From Archaeoglobus sp. JdFR-27 (GTDB taxonomy: Archaea > Halobacteriota > Archaeoglobi > Archaeoglobales > Archaeoglobaceae): a stretch of DNA of 64,000 bases. Each line of letters starts with the position of its first letter. Within the stretch, counting starts at the first letter, position 1. The DNA lies in NCBI GenBank assembly GCA_002011235.1, contig MTMO01000003.1, positions 62,001 to 126,000 of the forward strand. Direction: 5' to 3'. The translations under genes and the position numbers were made by a program. The notes under the pieces were generated by a model that was given only the letters and a program-made list of their open reading frames with translations, searched no databases and was not told where the DNA came from. Positions 1 to 7,720 of the stretch are shown piece by piece.

Positions 1-187
1 CTTCCAGATCACTTCTTTCTAAAATTCTTACTTCTTTTCCCAATAATTTGCTTAATCTATCCACATCGGTCGCCGGTTTTGAAGTATAGAACTCTACATA
101 AACCTCATCTGCATTTTTTGCCGCTTCTAAGCCCCTCAAACTTATATCCATTTCATTCCATATTCCGGTGCCAATGAAAATGAGCAT
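1..187 (-). CDS. dphB: Diphthine synthase, N-terminal 62 residues (runs off the window)
   Basis: The reverse strand opens with ATG at 187 and reads MLIFIGTGIWNEMDISLRG, which matches the start of archaeal/eukaryal diphthine synthases (MLxFIGLGLYDExDISLKG). The following A-DEVYVEFYTS stretch is also typical. The family is a SAM-dependent tetrapyrrole-methylase-fold enzyme that methylates the modified histidine of elongation factor 2 on the way to diphthamide. Only the N-terminal part of the first domain is present because the gene continues beyond base 1. The glycine-rich SAM-binding start FIGTG is visible at residues 4-8. It is divergent from the DRG GTPase, with about 90 bp between the two starts. 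Confidence 0.85.
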   Translation of the reverse strand, partial: MLIFIGTGIWNEMDISLRGLEAAKNADEVYVEFYTSKPATDVDRLSKLLGKEVRILERSDLE

Positions 188-277
188 GAACGAAATTGGA
201 TGCTGAGATTTTAAGGGTTAGGGTGGGCTAAGCATGAGTTGAAAAAACTTTTTTACCATTCTTCTTACTTCCGTTGG

Positions 278-1339
278 ATGAGCATTGAGGAGCAGATAAA
301 ACACCTCGAAGAAGAGATAAAGAACACTCCCTACAACAAAGCTACAGAACATCACATAGGCAGACTTAAGGCGAAGCTGTCAAGGCTAAGAGAAGAGGCT
401 GAAAGGCAGGTAAAGAAGTCAGGAAAACCAGCTTTTGCAATTAAAAAAGAGGGTGATGCAACTGCCGTAATAGTGGGATTTCCATCAGTTGGAAAATCCA
501 CCCTCCTCAATGCTCTGACTGGAGCGAAAAGTGAGGTTGGAGTATATGATTTCACCACTTTAAAGCCAGTACCAGGAATGCTCGAGTACAACGGGGCAAA
601 GATCCAAATAATAGATCTTCCCGGCATGGTTGAGGGGGCATCGAAGGGTAGGGGTAGGGGCAGAGAGATAATCTCAGCAGTCAGGAGTTCAGACCTCGTG
701 ATAATTTTAGCCGACCCCTTCAACCTTCATTCAATAGACATAATCAAAAGAGAGCTCTACAACGGTGGAATACGACTCAATCAAAAGTCCCCTGAGGTCT
801 ACGTTAAAAAAAGAGATAGGGGTGGGATAAAGATTACTTCAACCGTGCCTCTTTCTCTCGATGAGCAAACAATAATTGAAGTGCTGAGAGAGTACAAGAT
901 CCACAATGCCGAGGTCCTCATCAGGGAAGATGTGACTGTTGATAGATTGATTGATGGTGTACTTAGAAATAGAGTTTACATACCAGCAATAATTGCAGTA
1001 AACAAGATAGACCTTTACCAACCTAAGCTTTCTGATGATGTGTTAGCCATTTCAGCCGAAAAAAGAATCAATCTCAATTTACTTGCTAAAAGAATTTATG
1101 AGAGTCTTGACTTCATAAGGATCTATCTAAAACCTCCGGGTGTAAAAGCAAACTTGGATGAACCTATGATCATCCGAAGAGGTTCAACGGTTGGAGATGT
1201 GTGCAAGAAACTCCACAAAAAGATGTACGAGAATTTCAGGTATGCGAAGGTTCGTGGCTCTTCTGTGAAATTTGAGGGGCAGAGAGTGGGCATAGATCAT
1301 GTTCTATACGATGGTGACATTCTCACAATCTACTCTTGA
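278..1339 (+). CDS. DRG-family (Obg superfamily) GTP-binding protein
   Basis: A 353-residue GTPase. The N-terminal helical region with NKATEHHIGRLKAKL is the hallmark of DRG proteins. The G1 loop GFPSVGKST lies near residue 65, the G3 DLPG and the glycine/arginine-rich GASKGRGRGRE follow, and NKID is the G4 motif. A C-terminal TGS domain (from about residue 280) ends the protein. Archaeal and eukaryal DRGs bind ribosomes and act in translation. A TTG at 239 would add 13 residues (KKLFYHSSYF...) not seen in the family, so ATG 278 is preferred. It is monocistronic and divergent from dphB. Confidence 0.9.
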   Translation: MSIEEQIKHLEEEIKNTPYNKATEHHIGRLKAKLSRLREEAERQVKKSGKPAFAIKKEGDATAVIVGFPSVGKSTLLNALTGAKSEVGVYDFTTLKPVPGMLEYNGAKIQIIDLPGMVEGASKGRGRGREIISAVRSSDLVIILADPFNLHSIDIIKRELYNGGIRLNQKSPEVYVKKRDRGGIKITSTVPLSLDEQTIIEVLREYKIHNAEVLIREDVTVDRLIDGVLRNRVYIPAIIAVNKIDLYQPKLSDDVLAISAEKRINLNLLAKRIYESLDFIRIYLKPPGVKANLDEPMIIRRGSTVGDVCKKLHKKMYENFRYAKVRGSSVKFEGQRVGIDHVLYDGDILTIYS

Positions 1340-1371
1340 TAACAGTTTTTAATGAGATTGCAAAAACCGAT

Positions 1372-1384
1372 AAAAGTTTATATA
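1372..1384 (+). promoter_or_regulatory. Archaeal BRE/TATA box for the glutaredoxin-like gene
   Basis: AAAAG followed by TTTATATA lies about 36 bp before the ATG at 1420. A GGTGAT ribosome-binding site sits just upstream of that ATG. The spacing fits a short leader for the 1420-3307 gene cluster. Called by eye. Confidence 0.5.
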
Positions 1385-1419
1385 GTAGAGGGAGCAAAAT
1401 AAGATAATGGTGATGTGAA

Positions 1420-1689
1420 ATGGGAGAACCGATAACGATAAAGTTGTTAACTTCCCCAACATGCCCGTATTGCCCGATGGCAGCAGAGGTTGTGAGGAAA
1501 TACGTGGAGAAGAACAGAGATGTGATAGCCATAGAGATCCCAGTGAATACCGATGAAGGATTGAAGGAGGCGTTGAAATTCGGGATAAGAGGAGTTCCAG
1601 CACTAATAATCAACGATGAAACAGTAATGTTCGGAGTTCCAAAATTGTCCGACCTCGAAAGAGTGGTGGAGAGGTTAAGAGCAAGTTAA
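1420..1689 (+). CDS. Glutaredoxin-like / small archaeal thioredoxin-fold protein
   Basis: An 89-residue single-domain redox protein. The active site CPYC is at residues 15-18, after the first beta strand IKLLTSP. A cis-proline loop (RGVPALII) lies near residue 58. Length and the CPYC motif match the small archaeal glutaredoxin-like thioredoxins (Mj0307 type), which reduce disulfides in the cytoplasm. It heads a redox cluster: thioredoxin, a winged-helix regulator and a small ferredoxin follow on the same strand. The GGTGAT ribosome-binding site upstream supports the start. The in vivo electron donor cannot be told from sequence. Confidence 0.85.
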   Translation: MGEPITIKLLTSPTCPYCPMAAEVVRKYVEKNRDVIAIEIPVNTDEGLKEALKFGIRGVPALIINDETVMFGVPKLSDLERVVERLRAS

Positions 1690-1753
1690 AGTAGCTGATA
1701 TAGTAAAATAGTTAAATTTATTAAATCAGTTAAATCAAAAAAGAGGTGATAGT

Positions 1754-2080
1754 ATGAGAGATCTAAATGAGGGGAATTTTGAGAAAGAAGTGAATAAAAA
1801 GAAATTAGTAGTGGTGGACTTCTGGGCACCTTGGTGCATGCCCTGCAGAATGCTTTCTCCCATACTGGAGAAGCTCGAAAAGGAGTACGACGGAAAGGTG
1901 GAATTTACAATGCTGAACACCGACGAGAACCCAAATATTGCAGCCAGATTTAGTATATTCAGCATTCCAACGGTTATGATGTTCTACGAGGGCAAAATCG
2001 TAAACACATTCATCGGTGCGATGCCAGAGAGTGCTGTAAGACATGAGATTGAGAAAGCCCTTGAGAAAATAGAACCATGA
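1754..2080 (+). CDS. Thioredoxin
   Basis: A 108-residue thioredoxin. The active-site segment FWAPWCMPC carries the redox pair C28/C31 with Met in place of the usual Gly (WCMPC rather than WCGPC). The cis-proline is in SIPTVMMF and the conserved DFWAPW strand precedes the active site. An AGAGGTGATAGT ribosome-binding region leads the ATG. The stop overlaps the next gene (ATGA at 2077-2080), so the thioredoxin and the regulator are translationally coupled. The residue between the active-site cysteines influences redox potential in this family, so the Met may shift its specificity (inference). Confidence 0.92.
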   Translation: MRDLNEGNFEKEVNKKKLVVVDFWAPWCMPCRMLSPILEKLEKEYDGKVEFTMLNTDENPNIAARFSIFSIPTVMMFYEGKIVNTFIGAMPESAVRHEIEKALEKIEP

Positions 2081-2478
2081 AGTCAATAAAAGAGGCTATC
2101 AGTCGGTTGAACTGCGATAACGTGCTTGAATGCTTTTATGGTCTGAATGAAGCAGATATACAGGTATTCAAAACACTCAGAAGACTTAAATCATCGAAAA
2201 TAGATGTTCTAAGTAAAGAGCTGGGAAAAGGTGAGAACTCTATTTACAAATCCCTCCAGAAGATGATGGTTGCTGGTTTGGTGATAAGAGAGAAAAAAAC
2301 GATCGATGATGGTGGATACTATTATCTTTACAGCGTAGAAAGTACCGAGAAACTGGTCGATGAAATGAACAGTCTGCTTGACAGATGGTATTTTAGAATG
2401 AAAAAGGTAATCCAAGAATTTGTAGAGATGGACAAAAAAGAGTTAGAGAATGAAGCAGGAGTAGAAGTGAGAGCTTAA
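2077..2478 (+). CDS. Winged-helix transcriptional regulator (TrmB/MarR-like)
   Basis: A 133-residue protein. Residues about 23-90 form a winged helix-turn-helix: GLNEADIQVFKTLRR, then LSKELGKGENSIYKSLQKM as recognition helix, then a wing with GGYYYLYSV. The C-terminal third is a long amphipathic helix rich in Lys and Glu, suitable for dimerisation. It is close to archaeal TrmB/MarR-type regulators that read GLxxxExxVYxxL. No ligand domain and no conserved cysteine pair is present. Its ATGA overlap with thioredoxin and position before the ferredoxin suggest control of this redox cluster (inference). Confidence 0.75.
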   Translation: MKSIKEAISRLNCDNVLECFYGLNEADIQVFKTLRRLKSSKIDVLSKELGKGENSIYKSLQKMMVAGLVIREKKTIDDGGYYYLYSVESTEKLVDEMNSLLDRWYFRMKKVIQEFVEMDKKELENEAGVEVRA

Positions 2479-2486
2479 AGAGTTCC

Positions 2487-2660
2487 ATGACTATCGCGGT
2501 TTTGAGCTGTCAGGGCTGCGGAACTTGTGACAAGGTCTGCAAATATAGTGCTATAATTCGAAATGGCTCGAAGGTTGCAAAGATAGATGCGGAAAAATGT
2601 CAGGAATGCTACGCTTGTGTAGATGTATGTCCTTACGGGGCTCTTGTGATAATGGACTGA
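2487..2660 (+). CDS. Small 2x[4Fe-4S] ferredoxin
   Basis: A 57-residue gene that is easy to miss. It begins MTIAVLSCQGCGTC and ends CPYGALVIMD. Two CX2CX2CX3C sets are present: C8, C11, C14, C18 and C38, C41, C44, C48. The second cluster is followed by the normal Pro, but the first is followed by Lys where ferredoxins usually have Pro. It starts 8 bp after the regulator and ends 11 bp before the next gene, so it is part of the cluster. It probably carries low-potential electrons in the cytoplasm, possibly linked to the neighbouring thioredoxins (inference). Confidence 0.88.
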   Translation: MTIAVLSCQGCGTCDKVCKYSAIIRNGSKVAKIDAEKCQECYACVDVCPYGALVIMD

Positions 2661-2671
2661 AAAGACCAAAA

Positions 2672-3307
2672 ATGCACAGAATTGATCGAAAAATAGCGGA
2701 GAAGATAATTGGTGATGACGAATACTCTAAAAAAGCTATTGATTTAATTCTAAAAAACAGTAGAAATGGAATAATAAAGCTAAAAAGCCTTAATTCCGAT
2801 GATTTTGAGGTTTTTTTAACTCTTACTCACTTTAAACTTGCCCTTCCACTAAATTCAATAAACGATTCTCTTTCGTGGAACAGTAGAATCTTGAGTTCAA
2901 ATACCAGTAAGCTTGAGATCCCAAACATCATCCGGTTCATCTTTTCTGAGATCTCCGAAAAAGGTGAAGCAAAGCTCGAAGATGCCATAATAAGGTACTT
3001 CAAAAAGATAGGGGAGAAAAACGCTGAAGACTTCGTCAAGATCGTCCAAAAAATATTCGGTGAGGTTGAGAACTTCCTTGTCTGCGGGAACACAATTACC
3101 AAAATATGCCATAAATATGGGAGGGACGGAGGGGTTGTGATTTCAGAGCTAAAAGGAGCAGGAATAATCAGCCCTTTCTCTGGCTGTGGAAATTCCTTCC
3201 AGGCCTATGGAAAAAGGTACGGTTCACCAGTTTACGAGGTGAACAGATTTATTTACGAAGTACTTAAGGTAGATCAAGTTAAGGTAGATCAAGTTAGATC
3301 AATTTAA
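2672..3307 (+). CDS. Protein of unknown function, last gene of the redox cluster
   Basis: A 211-residue protein that I do not recognise. It is mainly charged and helical, with no signal peptide or membrane segment. Two cysteines occur near residue 139 (VCGN) and 147 (KICHKYG), and a third in FSGCGNSF near residue 174. A weakly winged-helix-like stretch is GGVVISELKGAGIISP. ATG 2672 is preferred because an upstream in-frame extension would overlap the ferredoxin. The last residues VDQVKVDQVRSI are encoded by the start of an AT-rich repeat tract, so the natural C-terminus may have been lengthened by repeat expansion. Confidence 0.6.
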   Translation: MHRIDRKIAEKIIGDDEYSKKAIDLILKNSRNGIIKLKSLNSDDFEVFLTLTHFKLALPLNSINDSLSWNSRILSSNTSKLEIPNIIRFIFSEISEKGEAKLEDAIIRYFKKIGEKNAEDFVKIVQKIFGEVENFLVCGNTITKICHKYGRDGGVVISELKGAGIISPFSGCGNSFQAYGKRYGSPVYEVNRFIYEVLKVDQVKVDQVRSI

Positions 3308-3386
3308 ATCAAGTTAAACCATATCAAACCAATTAAACCAAATTAAAACCAAATTAAAACCAAATTAAGATTAATTAAGATTAAAT
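3265..3386. repeat. Degenerate AT-rich short tandem repeats
   Basis: Two perfect 15-mers TAAGGTAGATCAAGT are followed by decaying GATCAA/AAATCAAGTTAAACC units. Then comes a run of AAAACCAAATT 10-11-mers and ATTAATTAAG units. The tract begins inside the 3' end of the preceding gene and ends at the stop codon of the convergent coiled-coil gene. It looks like slippage-driven expansion between two convergent genes, and its T-rich minus strand may also serve as a terminator. Confidence 0.75.
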
Positions 3387-4241
3387 CAGACCTGCCCTCT
3401 GGAGAAGGAGGAGATCTTCTGTTTCCAGCTTTTCCCCTTTCCTAAACATCTCGTAAACTTCTCTGGCTCTTTTCATCAACTCTTCTTTTTCCCTATCAAC
3501 CTTGCTCTTGGCCTGCTTCGCCTTTAAGGCCTTTATAACCTTATCGAGGTCTTTTAGATCCTTTCTGATCTTTATTGTCTCATTATGGAGTCTGTCTGCC
3601 TCTTTCTTGCTGTTTATGAAGTTTTCATGCATCTTATCTGCTTCACTCCTCTTCTCATCGATTATCTTGAAAGTTTTTGTCATCTCTGCATGATAACTAT
3701 CTGCCTTTTCAACATACTCCAGCATCTGCTGATGGAGCTTTCTTGCTTCCTCTTTCAGCTCTCTTATCTTGCTAATTAGTTTTCTAAATTCCTCATGCCG
3801 TTCAAGCTGATCTTTTCTCTCTTCAAGCTCCTTTTTAAGCTTGGCAATCCTTTCAACGAGCGCCCTCTCTTTGTCAATTGTAAGCACAGCCGTTTGCTGC
3901 TTGAATTCGAGTTTTCTTATTTCCTTCTCAATCTCTCCCAAAGGCCTTCCACCTTTGTCAAGGCTTCTTCTGAGTTTGTCAAGATCCCTGTAAAGCTTAT
4001 CTATCTCTCTATGAATTGCATTCCTCTTTGCCTTTATCTCCTTAGCTTTCTGATTATACTCATCCCTCTTTTCCTTGATCTCCTTTACTTTGGCAAGGAG
4101 TTCTTTGAATTCGGCATTGAGCTCATCCCTTCTATCGGCATACTCTCTTGCAGCTCTGTTAAGGCTATCACGTTTCTTTGCAAGCTCCTGAAGTTCATTT
4201 TCAAGTTGCTCTTTTCTTTCGATCAGTTTTTCCAGCATCAT
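3381..4241 (-). CDS. Coiled-coil protein (COG1340-like)
   Basis: A 286-residue protein that is almost entirely heptad-patterned Lys/Glu/Leu/Arg helix, for example KLIERKEQLENELQELAKK at the start. A short non-coil tail EDLLLLQRAGLI ends it. Archaeal members of this group have similar length and the same Leu-rich ending. No enzymatic domain, signal peptide or membrane segment is visible. Function is not known. It could be a structural or ribosome-associated factor. Either of two adjacent ATG codons (4241 or 4238) could start it. It is convergent with the redox cluster. Confidence 0.7.
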   Translation of the reverse strand: MMLEKLIERKEQLENELQELAKKRDSLNRAAREYADRRDELNAEFKELLAKVKEIKEKRDEYNQKAKEIKAKRNAIHREIDKLYRDLDKLRRSLDKGGRPLGEIEKEIRKLEFKQQTAVLTIDKERALVERIAKLKKELEERKDQLERHEEFRKLISKIRELKEEARKLHQQMLEYVEKADSYHAEMTKTFKIIDEKRSEADKMHENFINSKKEADRLHNETIKIRKDLKDLDKVIKALKAKQAKSKVDREKEELMKRAREVYEMFRKGEKLETEDLLLLQRAGLI

Positions 4242-4497
4242 GTTCTCACAACAGGCCGGTTGTACGATTGATTCGGATGGGGTTTTTAAGTTTTCTCAAT
4301 TAATCTTTCCCTCCATTATCATGAACCTAATATTATGACTTTTGATATTTGGACGGGTTCGAGTTTTTTCCCCATCACGGTTTTATCAATTGAGATTTAA
4401 AGTTTTTCTTAAGGTGGAGCGGGATAGGTGGTACATTTTAAATATTTTTCTAATTTCTAATATTTCCAAAAGGATAAAACAAAGATTTCCCTAAGTC

Positions 4498-5769
4498 TCA
4501 TTCCCAGCTGTAAGCCTCTTCTTCTTCGAATGTGTATTTTATTGTCCTAAATTTTTGTTTAAGCTCTTTAACCCTCTGCCTCAGTTTGAATACATCATCT
4601 TCTTTGATGAGACAGGAATGGATTATCTCAGCTATTTCTTCCATTTCATCTTCCCTCATTCCGAGCCTGGTTACCTCTTGGACCCCCATCCTTATTCCAG
4701 AAGGGTCAGGAGACTTGGAGACCTCATCCCATGGAAGAAGATTCTTGTTGAGAACCACATTTATCCTTTCTAAAGACTTTGCAACCTTTGAGCCCCCACC
4801 CAAATCACTTACATCCACAGCAACTTGATGTGAGGCGGTGAATCCTTTACTCTCACCTATAACCTTGAATCCTAAGTCATAGAGTTTTTCCGCAAGCCTC
4901 TTCGCATTTTTAACAACCTGGGATGCGTAATCCTTCCCAAACTCAAGCATCTCGGCAAGAGAGACTACCAAAGCTGTTAACGTGTTGAGGTGGTGATTGC
5001 TGACAACTCCTGGAAAAACAGCCTTATCTATTTCCTCTGCAAGCTCTTTTTTCGAGAGTATGATTGCTCTCTGTGGTCCAAAGAAGGTTTTATGGGTTGA
5101 GGCTGTGACAACATCTGCTCCCTCTCTGAGCGGATCCTGAAATTCTTCCCCAGCTATCAATCCAAGAACGTGACTTGCATCATAGAGTACTTTGGAATCA
5201 AACTCAGATGCAATTTCAGCCAACTCTCTGACTGGTTGAGGAAAGAGAATAAGACTCGAGCCAAGAACAAAAACTCTTGGTCTTAATTTTTCTGCGATTT
5301 TTTTTGTTTCATCGACATCTATCTCCATTTCCTCAACATTGAAGGGATAGTATTCAACTCTCAACCCCCTTATTCCGGCAGCCGAAAACCTGTCATGTGA
5401 AATATGACCTCCACAAGGAATGGAAAGAGCCATAATTAGATCGGATGGTTTCGTAAGTGCAAAAAAAGCGGCTATGTTTGCGACAACACCACTTATGGGC
5501 TGAACATTCGCATGCTCAGCTTTAAAAAGTTTTTTCGTTAAATCTAATGCAAGCTGCTCTATCTCATCTATCGCATCGCAACCTTGGTAGAACCTTTCCC
5601 CAATCTTCCCCTCTGCATATCTATGGCCAAGATCGCTGGAGTAGTACTTTCTTGTAATCGAGCATGTGAGGTTCTCGCTGGCTATGAGGGGAAGGGATTC
5701 TTTGTAAAAACTGTTATGTCTGACTACTGCAGCCTCAAGTTTGCCAAGCACATCCTCATATGAACCCAT
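4498..5769 (-). CDS. glyA: Serine hydroxymethyltransferase
   Basis: A 423-residue PLP enzyme interconverting serine and glycine with transfer of a C1 unit. The N-terminal region SLPLIASENLTCS, the glycine-rich SGVVANIAAFFAL, the PLP-binding Lys in STHKTFFGPQR and the DLGHRYAEGKIGERFYQG segment are all SHMT signatures. In archaea that use tetrahydromethanopterin the C1 carrier is H4MPT rather than folate. The presence of fae-hps and mfnB elsewhere in the window fits that, but the carrier choice is inference. It is monocistronic on the minus strand, separated from the neighbours by 256 and 99 bp. Confidence 0.95.
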   Translation of the reverse strand: MGSYEDVLGKLEAAVVRHNSFYKESLPLIASENLTCSITRKYYSSDLGHRYAEGKIGERFYQGCDAIDEIEQLALDLTKKLFKAEHANVQPISGVVANIAAFFALTKPSDLIMALSIPCGGHISHDRFSAAGIRGLRVEYYPFNVEEMEIDVDETKKIAEKLRPRVFVLGSSLILFPQPVRELAEIASEFDSKVLYDASHVLGLIAGEEFQDPLREGADVVTASTHKTFFGPQRAIILSKKELAEEIDKAVFPGVVSNHHLNTLTALVVSLAEMLEFGKDYASQVVKNAKRLAEKLYDLGFKVIGESKGFTASHQVAVDVSDLGGGSKVAKSLERINVVLNKNLLPWDEVSKSPDPSGIRMGVQEVTRLGMREDEMEEIAEIIHSCLIKEDDVFKLRQRVKELKQKFRTIKYTFEEEEAYSWE

Positions 5770-5868
5770 GAGAAATGGGGGTAGGGGGAATTATATAAGG
5801 GTTTGGAATCCGATGTTGTGAACGGTTAAAACCAACTCAAATCCTTAAATTTTTTTCAAAATTTTGAA

Positions 5869-6225
5869 CTAACAGGTTAGATGAATTGCGAGCACGACTC
5901 GCTTTCCCTGATTTAAAAGATCATTAAACCTCTTCACAGCCTCACTTGACTTCATCTTCTCCACTCTGATTCTTTTTTTCCCAAATAGATCCTCTACCTC
6001 TTTCTCAACCTTCACAACCCCATAATATCCTGTGCCGAAAACAACGATTTCAGGATTGTAGGCTAAAATTTCACGAACGTCGTCTTCATAAACACGATGA
6101 CCTTCTTTCCTCCACCAGTTCGGGTTTATAATGCTATCACTGCCTACTATAACATCCGAAGTGAATTTCTTTCCATCCACGACTATCCTCCCGAACTCAT
6201 AACCTTCGATTCTCATGCTACCCAT
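5869..6225 (-). CDS. Mth938-like domain protein (DUF498)
   Basis: A 118-residue single-domain protein. It shows the family pattern: GRIVVDGKKFTSDVIV at the start, WWRKEGHRVYEDDVREIL in the middle and EIVVFGTGYYGVV near residue 80. The fold is that of Mth938, related to the mitochondrial complex I assembly factor NDUFAF3. The archaeal role is unknown. ATG 6225 or the second ATG (MRIEGYEFG, 6216) could be used. It is divergent from mre11 with about 110 bp between starts. Confidence 0.8.
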   Translation of the reverse strand: MGSMRIEGYEFGRIVVDGKKFTSDVIVGSDSIINPNWWRKEGHRVYEDDVREILAYNPEIVVFGTGYYGVVKVEKEVEDLFGKKRIRVEKMKSSEAVKRFNDLLNQGKRVVLAIHLTC

Positions 6226-6337
6226 AACTTAAATTTTATCTGTTTATTTCTGTTATGTTTATACTTTTGCTATACTTTCAAGTTTAAACTTTCACCCTAG
6301 ACAAAACTAAAATATTATCTCCCCTTTACTAATCATC

Positions 6338-7720
6338 GTGGTAAGATTCGTTCACATAGCTGATGTCCATCTTGGTAACAAGCAGTATGGCAGTGAAGAG
6401 AGGCAGATGGACTTTGCTCAGGCTTTTCTGAATGCAATAAAATTTGCTATAGCGGAGAAAGTTGACTTTATTCTCATAGCTGGAGATCTTTTTCACAAAA
6501 AAACAGAAATGGATCCAGTAACTTTATTGCAGGCAAGAAAAGTTCTCGAGATACCGAAGAAGGAGGAGATCCCAGTTATAGGTGTTGAAGGTAATCATGA
6601 CTCAACCTACTTCAGAGAAAGCTACTCTTGGATGGATTACTTGGCTATTAACGGTCTTATGATTAACTTAAAACCCTCCTTCGAGGATGGGAAATTAAGA
6701 TTAGAGGAATGGGACGGAAAAAGTGGGACATACTATGACTTCAATGGAATCAGGATTTATGGAATGAAATACTATGGCTCGATTTCAGAACGTATCATCG
6801 AGGAATATTTTGCAAAAATGAGGACTTCTAAAAACACAATCTTCATGGCTCATATTGGAGTGGAGGGATACGTAAAGAACATGTACGGCTGCATCCCATC
6901 AGCCAAGATCCACAAGCTTGGCAGAAAAGTTGATTACATCGCCCTAGGCCATGTTCACAAGGCTTTTGTTGAGAAAAATCTGGTTTTCAACCCAGGAAGC
7001 CTTGAAGCATGTGACATAACGGAGACCGCATATGAAAGAGGAGTTTTCGTCGTAGACATGGAAAGTGGTAATCCCAATGCAACACTTAAAAAAGACTTTT
7101 ATGAGCCTAGAGATTTCGTAATTCTGAAGTACAGGGTTAAAAAAGGTATTGAGGAGCTTAAAGGATTTTTAAGCTCAGAGAGGGAGAAAACTAAGCTTAA
7201 AAACAAACCGGTAATCGATCTAACTCTCGATGTGGAGAAATCTTTGAAAAACAGCCTTGAAGAAGACAAGATTAAGGAGTTGATTTCCGAGTATTTTGAT
7301 CCCTTGTTGATAAGACTCCATTGGGATGTAAGAGATCATTTCAGGCCAACAATGCTGGATTTGTCAACTAAGGAGAGCATAGAAAGGAGTGTTGTGGAGC
7401 AACTCCTCGATAACTATAGCTATGGGAAAATAGCTCCTGAGGTTTTAAAGCTAAAAAAGCTGTTTTCCACATCCTTTGATCTTGAAATGGTTGATAGGCT
7501 AATCGACGATTTGCTGTTTGAGAGAGAAGATGCGAAAAGTCCACAAAAAGATTCTGTTTTGACAAGGAACTTAAAAGATCCTGTACCTGAGCCAGAAAAG
7601 TTGTACATAGGAAGGGAAACGGAAAGGAGTGAATCCGATTTAGAGGAAGAGGAAGAAGTTTGGGACTGGAGGAGAGTCCGTGATAAGGGAGGTCGTACTA
7701 GAAAACGTAAAAAGCTATGA
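6338..7720 (+). CDS. mre11: Mre11 nuclease
   Basis: A 460-residue DNA double-strand-break repair nuclease. The metallophosphoesterase motifs are in order: HIADVHLG (I), AGDLFHKK (II), GVEGNHDS (III), MAHIGVEGY (IV) and ALGHVHK (V). A capping domain and a C-terminal Rad50-binding helical region follow. The last 40 residues are strongly charged (Glu run, then RKRKK). Mre11 binds Rad50 and processes DNA ends before HerA-NurA resection. The start is GTG 6338. The gene overlaps rad50 by 41 nt, which implies coupled translation of the complex. Confidence 0.95.
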   Translation: MVRFVHIADVHLGNKQYGSEERQMDFAQAFLNAIKFAIAEKVDFILIAGDLFHKKTEMDPVTLLQARKVLEIPKKEEIPVIGVEGNHDSTYFRESYSWMDYLAINGLMINLKPSFEDGKLRLEEWDGKSGTYYDFNGIRIYGMKYYGSISERIIEEYFAKMRTSKNTIFMAHIGVEGYVKNMYGCIPSAKIHKLGRKVDYIALGHVHKAFVEKNLVFNPGSLEACDITETAYERGVFVVDMESGNPNATLKKDFYEPRDFVILKYRVKKGIEELKGFLSSEREKTKLKNKPVIDLTLDVEKSLKNSLEEDKIKELISEYFDPLLIRLHWDVRDHFRPTMLDLSTKESIERSVVEQLLDNYSYGKIAPEVLKLKKLFSTSFDLEMVDRLIDDLLFEREDAKSPQKDSVLTRNLKDPVPEPEKLYIGRETERSESDLEEEEEVWDWRRVRDKGGRTRKRKKL

